Positions 35,055 to 46,129 of a stretch of DNA of 64,000 bases are shown here, piece by piece. Within the stretch, counting starts at the first letter, position 1; every line of letters starts with the position of its first letter. The DNA is from Ovis canadensis (lineage: Eukaryota; Chordata; Mammalia; Artiodactyla; Bovidae), in the NCBI RefSeq assembly GCF_042477335.2, contig NC_091245.1:110766501-110830500 (forward strand), written 5' to 3'. The position numbers and the translations under genes are program-made. The notes beneath the pieces are model-generated. The model was not told the DNA's origin, searched no databases, and saw only the letters and a program-made list of their open reading frames with translations.

Positions 35055-36782
35055 ATTGAAATATAGTTGACTTACATTTTTTAAAAGTTTTATTAGTGTT
35101 TAGCTGCTTTACAATGTTGTATCACTTTCTTCCACAGAGAAAAGTGATTAATTTATATGTATACAGATTTCCTTCTTTTTTGGAGTTCCTTTCCATTTAG
35201 GCCACCATAGAGCACTGAATAGAGTTTCCTGTGCTATATAGTAGGTCCTCATTATTGTTGTTCAGTTGCTCAGGCATGTCCGACTCTTTGTGACCTCATG
35301 GACTGTACCCTGACCTTCAATATCCCCTGGAGCTTGCTCAAACTCATGACCATTGAGTTGGTGATGCCCTCCAACCATCTCATCCTCTGTCGTCCTCATT
35401 AGTTATCTATTTTATACATAATAGTGTATATATCTCAATCCCAATCTCCCAGTTCATCCCACCCTTCCCTTCCCCACCCTTCCATTCATTTGTTCTTTCC
35501 ATCTGTCTCTATTTCTGCTTTGCAAATAAGTTCATCTGTACTTTTTTCTAGACTCCATATATAGGAGATATTATATGATGTTTGCTTTTCTCTTTATGAC
35601 TTACGTCACTCTGTATGACAGTCTCTAAGTCTATCCATGTCTCTTTAAATAGCACTATTTCATCCATTTTCATGGTTGAGTAATATTCCACTGTATATAT
35701 GGACTACATCCTCTTTATCCATTCCTCTCTTGATGGACATTTAGATTGCTTCCATGTCCTGCCTGTTGTAAATAGTGTTGCAAAGAACATTGGGGTGCAT
35801 ATGTCATTTTTTAATTATGGTTTCCCCCATGTATATGTGCCCAGAAGTGGGGTTCCTGGATCATATAAGAGTTCTATTTTTAGTTTTTTGAGGAACCTCC
35901 AAATTGTCCTCCATAGTGACTGAACCAATTAATTTACATTCCCATCAATAGTGTAGGAGGGTTCCCTTTTCTCAACATACTCTCCAGCATTTATTGTTTG
36001 TAGATTTTTAATAATGGCCATTCTGACCAGTGTGAAGTGGTATCTCATTGTAGTTTTGATTTGCATTTCTCTAATAGTGATGTTTAGCATATTTTCATGG
36101 ACTTGTTGGCCATCTGTAGGTCTTCTTTGGAGAAATATCTATTTAAGCCTTCTACTCATTTTTGACTGGATTGTGTGTATATATATATTGAGTTGCATGA
36201 ACTGTTTGTATATTTTGGAAATTAACCCCTTGTTGGTTGCTTCATTTGCAAATATTTTTTCCCATTCGGAAGTTTGTTTTTTTCATTTTGTTTATGGTTT
36301 CCTTTGCTCTGCAAAAGCTTTTAAGTTTAATTTGGTCCCTTTTGTTTATTTTTGTTTTTATTTTCAGTACTCTAGGAGGTGAATCAAAAAAGATCTTGCT
36401 GTGATTTATGTAAAAGAGTGTTCTGCCTACATGTTCCTCCAAGACTTCTATAGTATCTGGTGTCACACTTAGGTCATTAACCCATTTCGAGTTTGTTTTT
36501 GTGCATGATGTTAGGGAATGTTCTAATTTCGTTCTTTTATATGTAGCTGTCCAGTTTTTCCAACATCACTTATTGAAGAGGATGTCTTTTCAACATTGTA
36601 TATTTTTGCCTCCTTTTTCATAGATTAGGTGACCAAAGGCTGATTTACAATGTCATGCTAATTTTTGCTATACAGCAAAGTGATTCAGTTTTACATACAT
36701 ATATACTCTTTTTTCATATTCTTTTCCATTATGGTTTATCACAGGATATTAATATAGTTCCCTATGCTGTACAGTAGGATCC
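35055..36782 (-). mobile_element. L1 LINE inserted in the L2; chimeric 5' end
   Basis: Flanked by TGAGCCTGTTTTTTT at 35040-35054 and 36783-36797. In antisense it holds the L1 3' UTR (35055-35500, split by BovB), the ORF2 C-terminal region (about 35600-36645), then a second 3'-UTR-type segment at 36648-36782 in the same orientation. The ORF2 text stops at CCAAAGG and jumps to CTGATTTACAATGTC, which normally belongs to the 3' UTR. All reading frames are broken. Confidence 0.82.
35255..35391 (-). mobile_element. BovB 3'-end fragment nested in L1
   Basis: TTGTTGTTCAGTTGCTCAGG to CATCTCATCCTCTGTC in antisense, bounded by a perfect 10-base duplication GTCCTCATTA (35245-35254 and 35392-35401). Removing it restores the L1 3' UTR text. 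Confidence 0.93.
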
Positions 36783-37539
36783 TGAGCCTGTTTTTTTCTC
36801 CTTCTTCCAAATCTTCCCAAATCAGTACACAGCAATCCATTACTTCAGTAAGAGACATCCTTGATTCCTTTCTTTCCTTCATCATTCTCATCTAAACTAT
36901 CAAAAACCTGACCAATTTTTATCTTTAACATATAATCTCAAGCCTACATTCTCCGTCTTTACTGCCCTTGCATGACTCCAAGACAGTACCATCCCCTTCA
37001 CTGATGGTGCTCCTGCATCACTTCCTAACTTGTCTCCCGAGTCCTCCCTTCCAAACTCTTAACGATGGGTAACATCTCTGAGTGATCTCACTCCTATGTC
37101 TTTCCAGGATGCCTGGCTCATTCTACTCCATCCACATTTAACTGAGCTCCTCCTCTTACCGTTTCCTCTGCCTGAAGTATTTGCCTCCCTACTTCTCTCC
37201 TGCATCACCTACTGGGAGAGGCTTGTTACTCATTTTACCCAGAGTACCTTCACCCATCAGCCTCTGTCTGTCTCTCATTTATTCCCTTTGTGACATAGTA
37301 ATTACAAATAGTGGCTACCTTATTTAGTTTTCTTCTACTGCTTTCCTCTTGGTCAGTCTCTCCTACGTGAATACACACTTCGCAAGTATCAGGACCTCCT
37401 ATGTTTTGTTTATCTTATGCTCCTAGTTGCTAGCATAGTGATTGATATAAAATAGTTGCCAGACATAGCAAAGGGAGCAAGATAATGACAAATTCATCAA
37501 GAGTACACAATTAAATGACTTCAGTATAAATGAATTCAT

Positions 37540-37800
37540 CGCCTCATGTGTCAGCCATTGTGTCGGGGAGACAGAAATAAAAGACAAGTAAATATGCCAC
37601 GGGGACCGCCATGACAGACATACACACAGGAGGTGACAGGCAGACAAAGGTAGGGCACCTGATCTAGATGAGAGTGGGTGGGAAGGGAAGCCAAGAAAAG
37701 CCACCTAAAGGAGTCTGACATTTCAGAGGGTGTTTCAAGTCATCAAGTGAGGAAATGGAAGAAGGGCATTCCAAGTGGAGTAAAGATAAAGTGTGCCAAT
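37540..37800 (+). repeat. Ancient mammalian repeat, family uncertain
   Basis: ACATTTCAGAGGGTGTTTCAAG, GGAAGAAGGGCATTCCAAG and GTGTGCC follow the pattern of an old high-copy repeat also seen at 63181-64000. Confidence 0.4.
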
Positions 37801-38301
37801 CTGAGAAGATTCTTCTCTATCTAACTCCTCCAGCAGAAGCGTGTACACTGAGGGCTGAACTTCCACTCTCTTTTCCTTAACCCCAAACTAGGCAAATGTA
37901 CTATGCTTCAAAACGTCCTCTCATCCCAACCCTCTGTTTCCAGGAAGGACTGTATTTATCATTTTCAGATACACCTATTTAAAAAGAAATATTCGGCCCA
38001 CCTATGAAATGCATAGATTTCAAACAAAGGTAACAACTTGGAATTCATTGTTTGTAGGCAAGTTTGCTACACTGACCTAAATGAGAGACTCATCTGAGAT
38101 GACTGCTGTCCTGTCACAATATCACTTAATCTACACTCAGAAGACAGAGAACAACCCAGAACTAGTTCTTGTTGCCCAGGGAGATTTTGGAACCATGTGT
38201 TAATGGTTTCTGTGGGAAAAGAAGGAGAAGTTTCTGTGGTTGTGCTGTTGAAAGTTTTGTCGAGACTTTTATGGGGGGATGTTTTTGTTTGTTTTTTAAA
38301 G
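37801..38301. other. Intergenic DNA, nothing recognised
   Basis: No supported gene or named repeat. Confidence 0.4.
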
Positions 38302-38571
38302 AGGACTTCCCTGGTGGCGCAGTGGATAAAAATCTGTCTGCCAATGCAGGGACACAAGTTCAATCCCTAGTCCAGGAAGATTCCGCATGCCATGGAGCAA
38401 CTAAACTTAACAGCCACAGCTACTGAAACCCATGTACCTAGAGCCTGTGCTCTTCACCAAAAGAAGCCACGGCAATGAAAAGCCAGTGCTCAAAAATGAA
38501 GAGTAGCCCCCACTTGTAGAAACTAAAGAAAGCTCGCATGCAGCAACGAAGACCTAGTGCAATAAATAAAT
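38302..38571 (+). mobile_element. CHR-1-type SINE, near full length
   Basis: tRNA-like head (GACTTCCCTGGTGGCGCAG, TTCAATCCCTAGTCC) and the CHR body (GAGCCTGTGCTCTTCACC, AGAAGCCACGGCAATGAAAAG, GCAACGAAGACC) ending in an AATAAATAAATG tail. Confidence 0.88.
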
Positions 38572-38728
38572 GTTTTGGGGTTTTTTTTAAGCAGGTAAAT
38601 AGTGAGTATTAGCCAGAATCTGATTATAATCATTAGTTTCTAAGATCTGTGGATTCACAGGAGTCATTTCTGGGTTATGTTTAATTAAGGAGAATTTTAA
38701 CATGATGTTTTTTCCCACCCTTCTACCA

Positions 38729-38931
38729 GGATATCCCTGGTGGCTCAGATGGTATAGATTCTGCCTACAATGCAGGAGACCCAAGTTCAATTCCTGGGTC
38801 AGAAAGATCCCCTGGAGAAGAGAATGGTTACCCACTCCAGTATTCTTGCCTGGAGAATTCCATGGACAGAGGAGCCTGATGGGCTACAGTCCATGGAGTC
38901 ACAAAGAGTTGGACATGACTGAGCGACTAAC
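38729..38931 (+). mobile_element. Bov-tA SINE
   Basis: GATATCCCTGGTGGCTCAG head, AGTTCAATTCCTGGG B box, Bov-A body to GGACATGACTGAGCGACTAA. Confidence 0.93.
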
Positions 38932-39083
38932 AATTTCTTCCACCCTAAGGGTTTGAAATTATACTGCAAAACATGAAAGTTAAAATTATAGGGACCTTTA
39001 GTAATAATCTTCTTTATCCCTTCATTTAAAATCAGGAAGACTAAGACCAGTAGAGTAAGACTATTCATGTAATCAAGGTGTTT

Positions 39084-39457
39084 GTGGAGGTTAACTTTAT
39101 GTATCCACTTGAGTGGGGCAGGGAGTGCTCAGATCTTTGGTCAAACATCATTTCTGGGTGTATCTGTGAGGATAGTCCTGGATAAGATTAACATTTAAAT
39201 CTGTAGCCTGAGTAAAACAAATTACCCCTCCCCATGTGATGGGCTCCATCCAATCTGTTAACAACCTGAGTAGAATAAAAGGCTAAGAAACAATTCTTCT
39301 CCACCTGACTGTCTTCAAGCTAGAACATCAGTCTTCTCCTGCCTTGGAATGGAACTATATTATCTATTCTCCTTGGTCTGAATTTCTCAGCCTCCATAAT
39401 CACATAAGTTCCTAATAATAAATCAATAAATAACTCTCTCTCTCCCTCCCTCTCTGT

Positions 39458-39500
<43 letters not shown>

Positions 39501-39549
39501 TTCTCTCTCTCTATTGGTTCTATTCCTCTTAGAATCTTCACTAACACAG
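39084..39549 (+). repeat. Ancient mammalian LTR-like repeat with embedded CA tract
   Basis: AGGTTAACTTTATGTATCCACTTG, TCAAACATCATTTCTGGGTG, CAGCCTCCATAATCACATAAG and the terminal ATTGGTTCTATTCC...CACTAACACAG follow a known old LTR-type repeat whose family I do not name. It contains the microsatellite at 39460-39498. Confidence 0.6.
39460..39498 (+). repeat. CA microsatellite
   Basis: About 19 uninterrupted CA units, flanked by CT-rich tracts on both sides. Confidence 0.96.
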
Positions 39550-39717
39550 CATTCAGTGTCATTCCAAGGGAGCCACACCCACCTTAATAGCCTCTTCCAA
39601 CCACTGAGTCCCAGGTCAAACATCACACCATCAGCAGCATTTGCCACCCAGGTCCTGTCATTCTTCTGTGTAACTCAGTGTTCACATGGGTGGCCTGTCC
39701 TGAATCTTGCCTTCTCT

Positions 39718-39991
39718 TTTTTAAAAAAATAATTGAAGCATAGTTGATTTATAACATTATATCAGTTTCAGGTGTGCACCATAATCATTCAGTATTTTTA
39801 TAGATTATACTTCACTTAGACTTGTGATAAAACACTGGCTATATTCCCCGCGATGCACAACATATCCTTAAAACTTATTTATTTTATACACAGTAGTTTG
39901 TACCCCTTAATCCCTTACCCCTCTTTCCCCTTTCTCCCTGGTAACCACTGTTCTCTATGACCTTGAATCTGTTTCTGTTTTGTTATATCCC
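39718..39991 (-). mobile_element. L1 LINE 3' UTR fragment with target duplication
   Basis: Antisense L1 3' end (AATTGAAGCATAGTTGATTT, TTCAGGTGTGCACCATAATC, CTGGTAACCACTG). An exact 10-base duplication TGCCTTCTCT lies at 39708-39717 and 39992-40001. Confidence 0.92.
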
Positions 39992-40001
39992 TGCCTTCTC
40001 T

Positions 40002-40628
40002 CTTGACTTGTCCATTTCCATTAACCTTCTTTCGCCTCTACTGCAACCAGATCCTTTTCCTCATGTAAACCAATGCAATCAAATACTCCACACTCACTCT
40101 GAGAATAACCTTGTAGCACCATAGATAGTTCACTGAATTGCTCTCAGGGTTTCACCTGCCTTTTGACCCATCCTTAGTCCTCCTCGGACGTTGTTTCCAT
40201 ACACAGCCAGCTTTGCTCCTATGGACAGAACCCCCCCACCCTCCACCCCCCGCCCCGCCAGTACCCTAAACCTCCTCCTCTGTCCTGCTAACCCCCCATC
40301 TGTGCCCCTGCCTGTTGACTGTAACTCCTGCCATTTCATCTGTCAGCTTTCCCCATGCATGTACCCGGCTGCAAACTGCTGTTAGAGAAAATCACACAGC
40401 TATAAATTAATGATAACAAACTTTATCTGCATTCTTCATGCTGCTCCACAAACATATTGTGTTTCCTATTCAGTCGACTCTCCACATTTCAATAATAATC
40501 ACTGCCAGATTTCTTCACTCCTCAGATACTTGACCCCTCTACTTCTGAGTTCACTCTCAGAAAACTACTCATACTCTATTCCATAGAATACAGGGATCCA
40601 TCAGACAGAAACTCCTTCATCTTTCTAA
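40002..40628. other. Pyrimidine-rich intergenic DNA
   Basis: C-rich tracts (40229-40260). No gene recognised. Confidence 0.4.
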
Positions 40629-41389
40629 CTGTAGTGGGTTGAATAGTACCCCCTCCCCCACCAAAATATGTCCAGATCCTAACCCTCAAAATCTGTGAAC
40701 TTAATTGGAAAAAGAATCATTGCAAATGTAACTAAGAGTCTCCAGATGAGATCATCCTGGGTTTGAGGTGAGCCCTACATTCAACAACAGGTCTCTTGAT
40801 AAGAGAAAGGCAGAAAGAGTTCTGAGACACAGAGAGGCCAGCTAAGTGAAGACAGAGGCAGAGACTGGAGGTATGCGGCCCCAGACGAGGGACCCCTTCA
40901 GAGGGAAGGAGAGCAGATGCTGCTGCTGCTAAGTCACTTCAGTCGTGTCCGACTCTGTGTGACCCCATAGACGGCAGCCCACCAGGCTCCCCCGTCCCTG
41001 GGATTCTCCAGGCAAGAACACTGGAGTGGGTTGCCATTTCCTTCTCCAATGCATGAAAGTGAAAAGTGAAAGTGAAGTCGCTCAGTCGGGTCTGACTCTT
41101 AGCGACCCCATAGGCTGCAGCCCACCAGGCTCCTCCATCCATGGGATTTTCCAGGCAAGAGTACTGGAGTGGGGTGCCATTGCCTTCTCCAATGCATGAA
41201 AGTGAAAAGTGAAAATGAAGTTGCTCAGTTGTGTCCGACTCTTAGCGACCCCATGGGCTGTAGCCCACCAGGCTCCTTCGTCCATGGGATTTTCCAGACA
41301 AGAATACTGGAGTGGGGTGCCATTGCCTTCTCCGACACCACCCAGAGTGGGGTAATTTGTTACGGCATCCCTAAGAAATTAATAATGCC
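40629..41389 (+). repeat. MaLR-type (MLT1-like) LTR, split by a Bov-A2
   Basis: GTGGGTTGAATAGTACCCCC, ATATGTCCAGATCCTAACCC, GGCAGAGACTGGAGGTATG before the SINE, and GTAATTTGTTACGGCATCCC, TAAGAAATTAATA after it. This is the pattern of MLT1-type LTRs with an internal deletion. Confidence 0.7.
40918..41333 (-). mobile_element. Bov-A2 SINE with three monomers
   Basis: Three antisense Bov-A monomers follow each other: about 40918-41049, 41050-41194 and 41195-41333, joined by GCATGAAAGTGAAAAGTGAAA linkers. The usual Bov-A2 is a dimer. The second and third units differ at roughly a dozen positions. It starts with a GCT triplet run. Confidence 0.93.
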
Positions 41390-41499
41390 AACAAATCTGA
41401 CACCTGTCTGCATCCAGACCAGCCCCTCCTCCCCAGACCTCTTACAAGAGCAAGGGTGGACATCTCCCATTTACGTCTCCAGCTAGACTGTGGATCCCA

Positions 41500-41700
41500 T
41501 AACAAGGCCTTGTGATCAAGGGTACAAGTCTCAAGTCACATACCCCGATATGAATCCCAGCCCCACCATGTACTGCATGGCCTTGGTACCTATCTGTGCC
41601 TCAGTGTCCACATCTCGAAGAAATGGGCTAATAATAATAGAACTTCTCAGAGAGGCTGCATAAGAGTCAAATGCGATAATGCTCCTAAGACAGTTTCTGT
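41500..41700 (+). mobile_element. MIR SINE
   Basis: TATGAATCCCAGCCCCACC, GCCTCAGTGTCCACATCTCG, GGGCTAATAATAATAG and GTCAAATGCGATAATGC are the MIR sense core. Confidence 0.78.
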
Positions 41701-42249
41701 ACACAAAAAAAGGGGTGCAGTGAATTATTTATTTATGCATTTATTATCTCTGGCTGCCTTCTTAGGGACTAAACTATCAAGTGAATACTTCCTCTCTTGT
41801 TTCCTTCAGCCTTTCTTTCTTTATGGGATAATTTCTGTGAACACTGAACCATTCTCAACCCTTTTCTTTCCAAAGAGCAAGCAACAACAGTATTTCTCCC
41901 TAACCATACTTCTCCTGCCAGTTCCCACTGCATCCCTAAACTCCAGTTTACAGCAGATATTTTCATTTTCTGCACTCACTGCCCCACTTCCTCATCCCTT
42001 ACTTGTGTGTGAACTCACTGAAATTGACTGTGTCCCTTCATTGGACCTGCACTGGACAAGGCCACGTGTCACTAAATCCTAAAGAAAAACATCCGTTGTT
42101 TTCAGCAATTTTGGCCTCTGTTGCACATTTCTCTCTCTTTTTTTTTTGAAAGCTTCTTACCATTGGCTCTGGCACTGGCCCTCCTGGTTGTCTCCCAGCC
42201 TCTCTGGCTGGTCTTCTGTGCTGGCTTCCTCCTCTTTTTATGATTCCTT
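41701..42249. other. Intergenic DNA
   Basis: Pyrimidine-rich; the plus frame 41720-42082 has no family signature. It may be the diverged upstream part of the following L2. Confidence 0.4.
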
Positions 42250-43255
42250 AAAAGATGTGTTCTTCAGGGCTTCTTAGTCATTCTTCTCTTCTTTATGTTC
42301 GGTGAGGTATTGACCACTTCCACAACATCAATTTACTCTCAACAGGCTGATAATCCTGACTTGTATCTCCAGCCCAGATTCCTCCCCAGTGCTCCAGGCT
42401 CATATATCTAGTTATTCACTAGACATATCTACCAATACACCTTAGACACCTCAAATTCAACGTGTCCAAGGGGCAATACTCAGCTTCTCTGGCCTTGAGA
42501 ATCTACATCTCGGCTAGCACTTGCTGTCTCATGAAGGGGCGCCTCCTTTTGTTCAAGCCAGAAAGCTGGCAGCCACTGTGGACTCGTCTCTTCCTTTGAC
42601 GCCTTAACCAACTTCCACCAAGTTTTATCTGTTCAACATCTTAAATATCTCTCACGTTCACTCACTCGTCTCCTTCTCCACTGCCCTAACGTAAGCCAAT
42701 GCCACATCACACATACCTCGAAACTTATGTCCTGTCAGGGTTTTCCCTCCAGACCTTCTCCAAACTTCAGCTAGAATAATCTTTTCAAAATACAAATCTG
42801 AGTGTGGCCACCCCTGCTGCCCTTCATACACAAACTGTTAAAATTTTTCATTGCTGGTATCTGTTCTTATAATAAAATCCAAACTTCTTAGAAAGATTTA
42901 TCAGCCCCTCCATAATCTGGCTCTCAGCGTTTGGCTCCTATCTCATAGTCTTCTTGGAGTTTTTTTTTGTTCTCCCTTTCCTCCATGGCTCGATACCACT
43001 TCTTCAAGGGAGACTTCCATGACTCTCAGCCTTCCAGATATTTCATGACATTCTCTGTATGTATTTTAGCAGAGGGCTCACCAGAACATGCCGGGATGCT
43101 ATAATCAATGTCTGCCTTCCACAATGTACAGCGAGCTCTCTAAGGATCGGAATCATGTCTGTCCTGTTCCCCACATTCCCCCATTGCTTCCCCAAGTTCC
43201 TGGCACACAGTAAGCACTTAATGAGGACTGGCTGAGTAAATGAACAAATGCTGCT
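42250..43255 (+). mobile_element. L2 LINE 3' part
   Basis: CTCAAATTCAACGTGTCCAAG, CCACTGTGGACTCGTCTC, ATCTGAGTGTGGCCACCCC, CCCTCCATAATCTGGCTC and the 3' end TGGCACACAGTAAGCACTTAATG, all in sense and in the usual L2 order. Confidence 0.82.
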
Positions 43256-43396
43256 TTTCTTGTGAATAACTCAGTACTTTATACTGGCATTTCTCTAAAT
43301 TCCCTGTGAATCATGATTATTTGTAGATGAAAAAAATGACCATAATTAAGAGTTGACTGAATTAAAGGAGAAGAAGCAATTAAGAGTGATTTATCC

Positions 43397-44190
43397 ATCG
43401 CTGGAAGGGTGGAGAGAAAAGGGACCCCTCTTGCATTGTTAGTGGAAATGCAAATCGATACAGCCACTGTGGAGTACAGTATGGAGACTCCTTTAAAAAC
43501 TAGGAATAATACTACCATATGACCCAGAAATCCCACTACTGGGCATACACTCTCAGGAAACCATTATTGAAAAAGGCACATGTACCCCAGTGCTCACTGA
43601 AGCACTAGCTCATTGCAGCTATTTACAATAGTGAAAACATGGAAGCAACCTAGATGTTCTCTGACAGAGAATGGATAAAGAAAATGTGGTACATATACTC
43701 AATGGAATAACACTCAGCTACACAAGGAACACATCTGAGTCTGTGCTAATGCGGTGGATGAACCTAGGGCCTACTATACAGAGGGAAGTAAGTCAGAAAG
43801 AGAAAGACAACTCTAGTGTACTAATGCATACATATGGAATCTAGAAAGATGGCAGGGATGAGCCTGTTTGCAGGGCAGCAAAGCAGACTCAGACATAAAG
43901 AACGGACTTTTGTTCACAGCGGAGGAGGGAGAGAGTGGGATGACTTGAGAGAGTGGTACTGAAACATATACATTTCCACATGTGAAACAGATAGCCAGTG
44001 GGAATGTGCTGTATGAGGCAAAGAACCCAAAGCCAGCTCTGTGAAAACCTAGAGGGGTGGGATGGAGACGTAGGAGGCTTAAGAAGGAAGGGACATGTGT
44101 ATGCCTGTGGCTGATTCCTGTTGATGAGACTGTAAAATAATTATCTTCCAATTTAAAATGAAATAGAAATTTTTTAAAAAACTAATAAAA
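43397..44190 (+). mobile_element. L1 LINE 3' part with target duplication
   Basis: ORF2 end text (GACCCAGAAATCCCACTACTG, GCACATGTACCCCAGTGCTC, TGGATAAAGAAAATGTGG) followed by the ruminant L1 3' UTR. The flanks AAGAGTGATTTATCC (43382-43396) and AAGAGTGATTCATCC (44191-44205) form a 15-base duplication with one mismatch. The minus-strand frame 43813-44151 is a shadow. Confidence 0.94.
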
Positions 44191-44205
44191 AAGAGTGATT
44201 CATCC

Positions 44206-46129
44206 CAGAACTCTCCCATAGAGTAATTTAATTCAAAGGAAAAGAATTATTTGACAAAAACCTAGAAACAGTTTAATGGTGTTACCTAAAGATCTTGGAG
44301 AAAAGTTTTGAATCATAATGTACTCAGATTAAGACAGACCATGAAAAGGATACTTTACAGCAGACTGGTTTCCTGAGGGGTCACTTGGGAAACTATGGAG
44401 AAATACATATTTTACTTTAAGAACCTTGAAGAGAATTTGTGATAGGAAACTATGGACAACATCTGAATTTGAGGGATTACTAAATAAGACATCTCTTAAA
44501 CTGGATAAAATTGCACTCTATCTCTTATGCTTTATACACCTTTAACCAATAATCCACTCCTCACTCATGCCGTTTCAGATAAGTCTGACATTTTATTTCT
44601 CTTCCTTTGTATATGGATCATGGATGAGATTTACAGACAGCACATGCGCTGAAATGGGACAGATGTGATCTTTGACCAAAATCAAGTCAGAAAAGAACAC
44701 AGTTTAATGTCTGTGACGACACACAAATGAAAGAGTATATAATAAATGAAGCTCACATGTCATAAGGGAAATGCTGTCTGCAAGAACATGGACTTCAGAG
44801 AAAAAAGATTTTAGATTTTGCATCAGAAAACCCAGGGTGGGATTGCTAAGTAAGATTTCCAGCAGGTGGCGCCCTCAACCAATTAATGTGAAACACAAGC
44901 TCCAGTGTTTTGCATGGATTGTGGAGTCCATGCACTCTGTGAAACATGTAAATACGTTGCACCTAAACACATTCTTCCACTGGGGACTAGAGTAACAGCA
45001 CATTATGAAGGCTCACATTAACAAGCCAGACATGCAAATATACATATATATGTATGTGAAATTGGGTCTGTTTCTCAGAGCCAGTCCATCTCCTTCAAAT
45101 TGGTCCTTTAATACCATCTAGTAAATATGCCACACTTCCCTGCTATATCATCATTCTCTCTCTCCACAATAACTAATCCAGATTTCTATGCTCTCTTTAA
45201 ACACCAACATCCTCTTTTTCCCAGTTACTCTCAGAAGATGGCATGATCACTTCCTTTAAAAGAACTTCCTTTAAAAGGAGGAGGAAGAGGAGGAGGAGGA
45301 GCCACGTCCATCAGCAGGTCAAACTGTCTTGTCTTCCAGACGCCAACAAGCAAATCTGCATCTACACCCATGGTACCCGCTTGCCCTCCTTCCTTCCTTC
45401 AGCAAGACAGAAGGCAGCTCTCCAGGCACCAAAGTGACTCCCTTTTAGCATGCTCTACATCCCATGCCCCTCCCACTTTCTCCGAAACCCTAAGCATCAT
45501 TCATGCTTTTCTTCTCTATTTCTTTCTCTTGACTATTCAGATTCTCCTTCTCAGTAATTTCTTCCCCAGGGGTTTTTCAAACAACTCAAGTCTCTCCCAC
45601 TGACAACACAAATAAAACGGGTGGACGTATAGGTACAAGTTTGACCGTGAGTTAATCATTGCTGAAACCAAGTGATGGGTACATGAAGGTTCATAATACT
45701 ACTCTGTTGAATTTATTTACATTTGAAGTTTTCCAAAGTGAAACGTTTTAAAAGGAAAAAACAAAAAAGACACTCTTGTTTGGCTCTTCCTGCCTTCCAG
45801 CTCACCAGCCTTCCTTCATTCCTTCTCAGCCAGACTTCTAAGAGTAGCCTTTCTGTGTTCTCCCCTCGTCCTCCCCTCCCCTTCCCTCTGCACCCCAATC
45901 TGGTTTCTTGCCCTTTTACTCCATAGAAAGTGAAAAAAAAAAAACTGCCACCGGCTTTCACATATCTTACGCTAACGGATAAGTTTAGTTCTGCTTATTC
46001 TTGGCTCTGCACTGGCACGTGGTACTCAATCAAGTCCCTTCTTAAATGCTCCCTTCCTTTGAATTCAGAAATGATATTCTGGTTTCCCTCCCACTTCCCT
46101 TGCCATTGCTTCTCTCTTTTTCTACTGTG
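44206..46129. other. Low-repeat intergenic DNA containing a CTCF-like site
   Basis: Apart from the CTCF candidate at 44859 and a purine-rich GGA tract (45275-45300) no element is recognised. Confidence 0.45.
44859..44873 (+). promoter_or_regulatory. Candidate CTCF binding site
   Basis: CCAGCAGGTGGCGCC fits the CTCF core consensus CCASYAGRKGGCRS at every position. It lies outside any repeat that I recognise, in the low-repeat segment. Binding is inferred from the motif only. Confidence 0.6.

Larger units (their letters stand above)
34420..37445 (+). mobile_element. L2 LINE split by a later L1 insertion
   Basis: 34420-35039 and 36798-37445 read as consecutive parts of one sense L2: ORF2 end text (GTGGACATTTCTCAGTCATCC, CTTCTCAGCAATGGTATTTCC, CGTATCCAACTACCTGCTTC), then, after the L1, TCCTTGATTCCTTTCTTTCC, TTTCCTCTGCCTGAAGTATTTG and the 3' end CTAGTTGCTAGCATAGTGATTG. 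The intervening L1 has its own 15-base duplication. Confidence 0.75.

Noticed and set aside
35699..36382. Hydrophobic open frames that look like membrane proteins
   Set aside because: They are antisense readings of L1 ORF2, whose complement is T-rich and so encodes hydrophobic residues.
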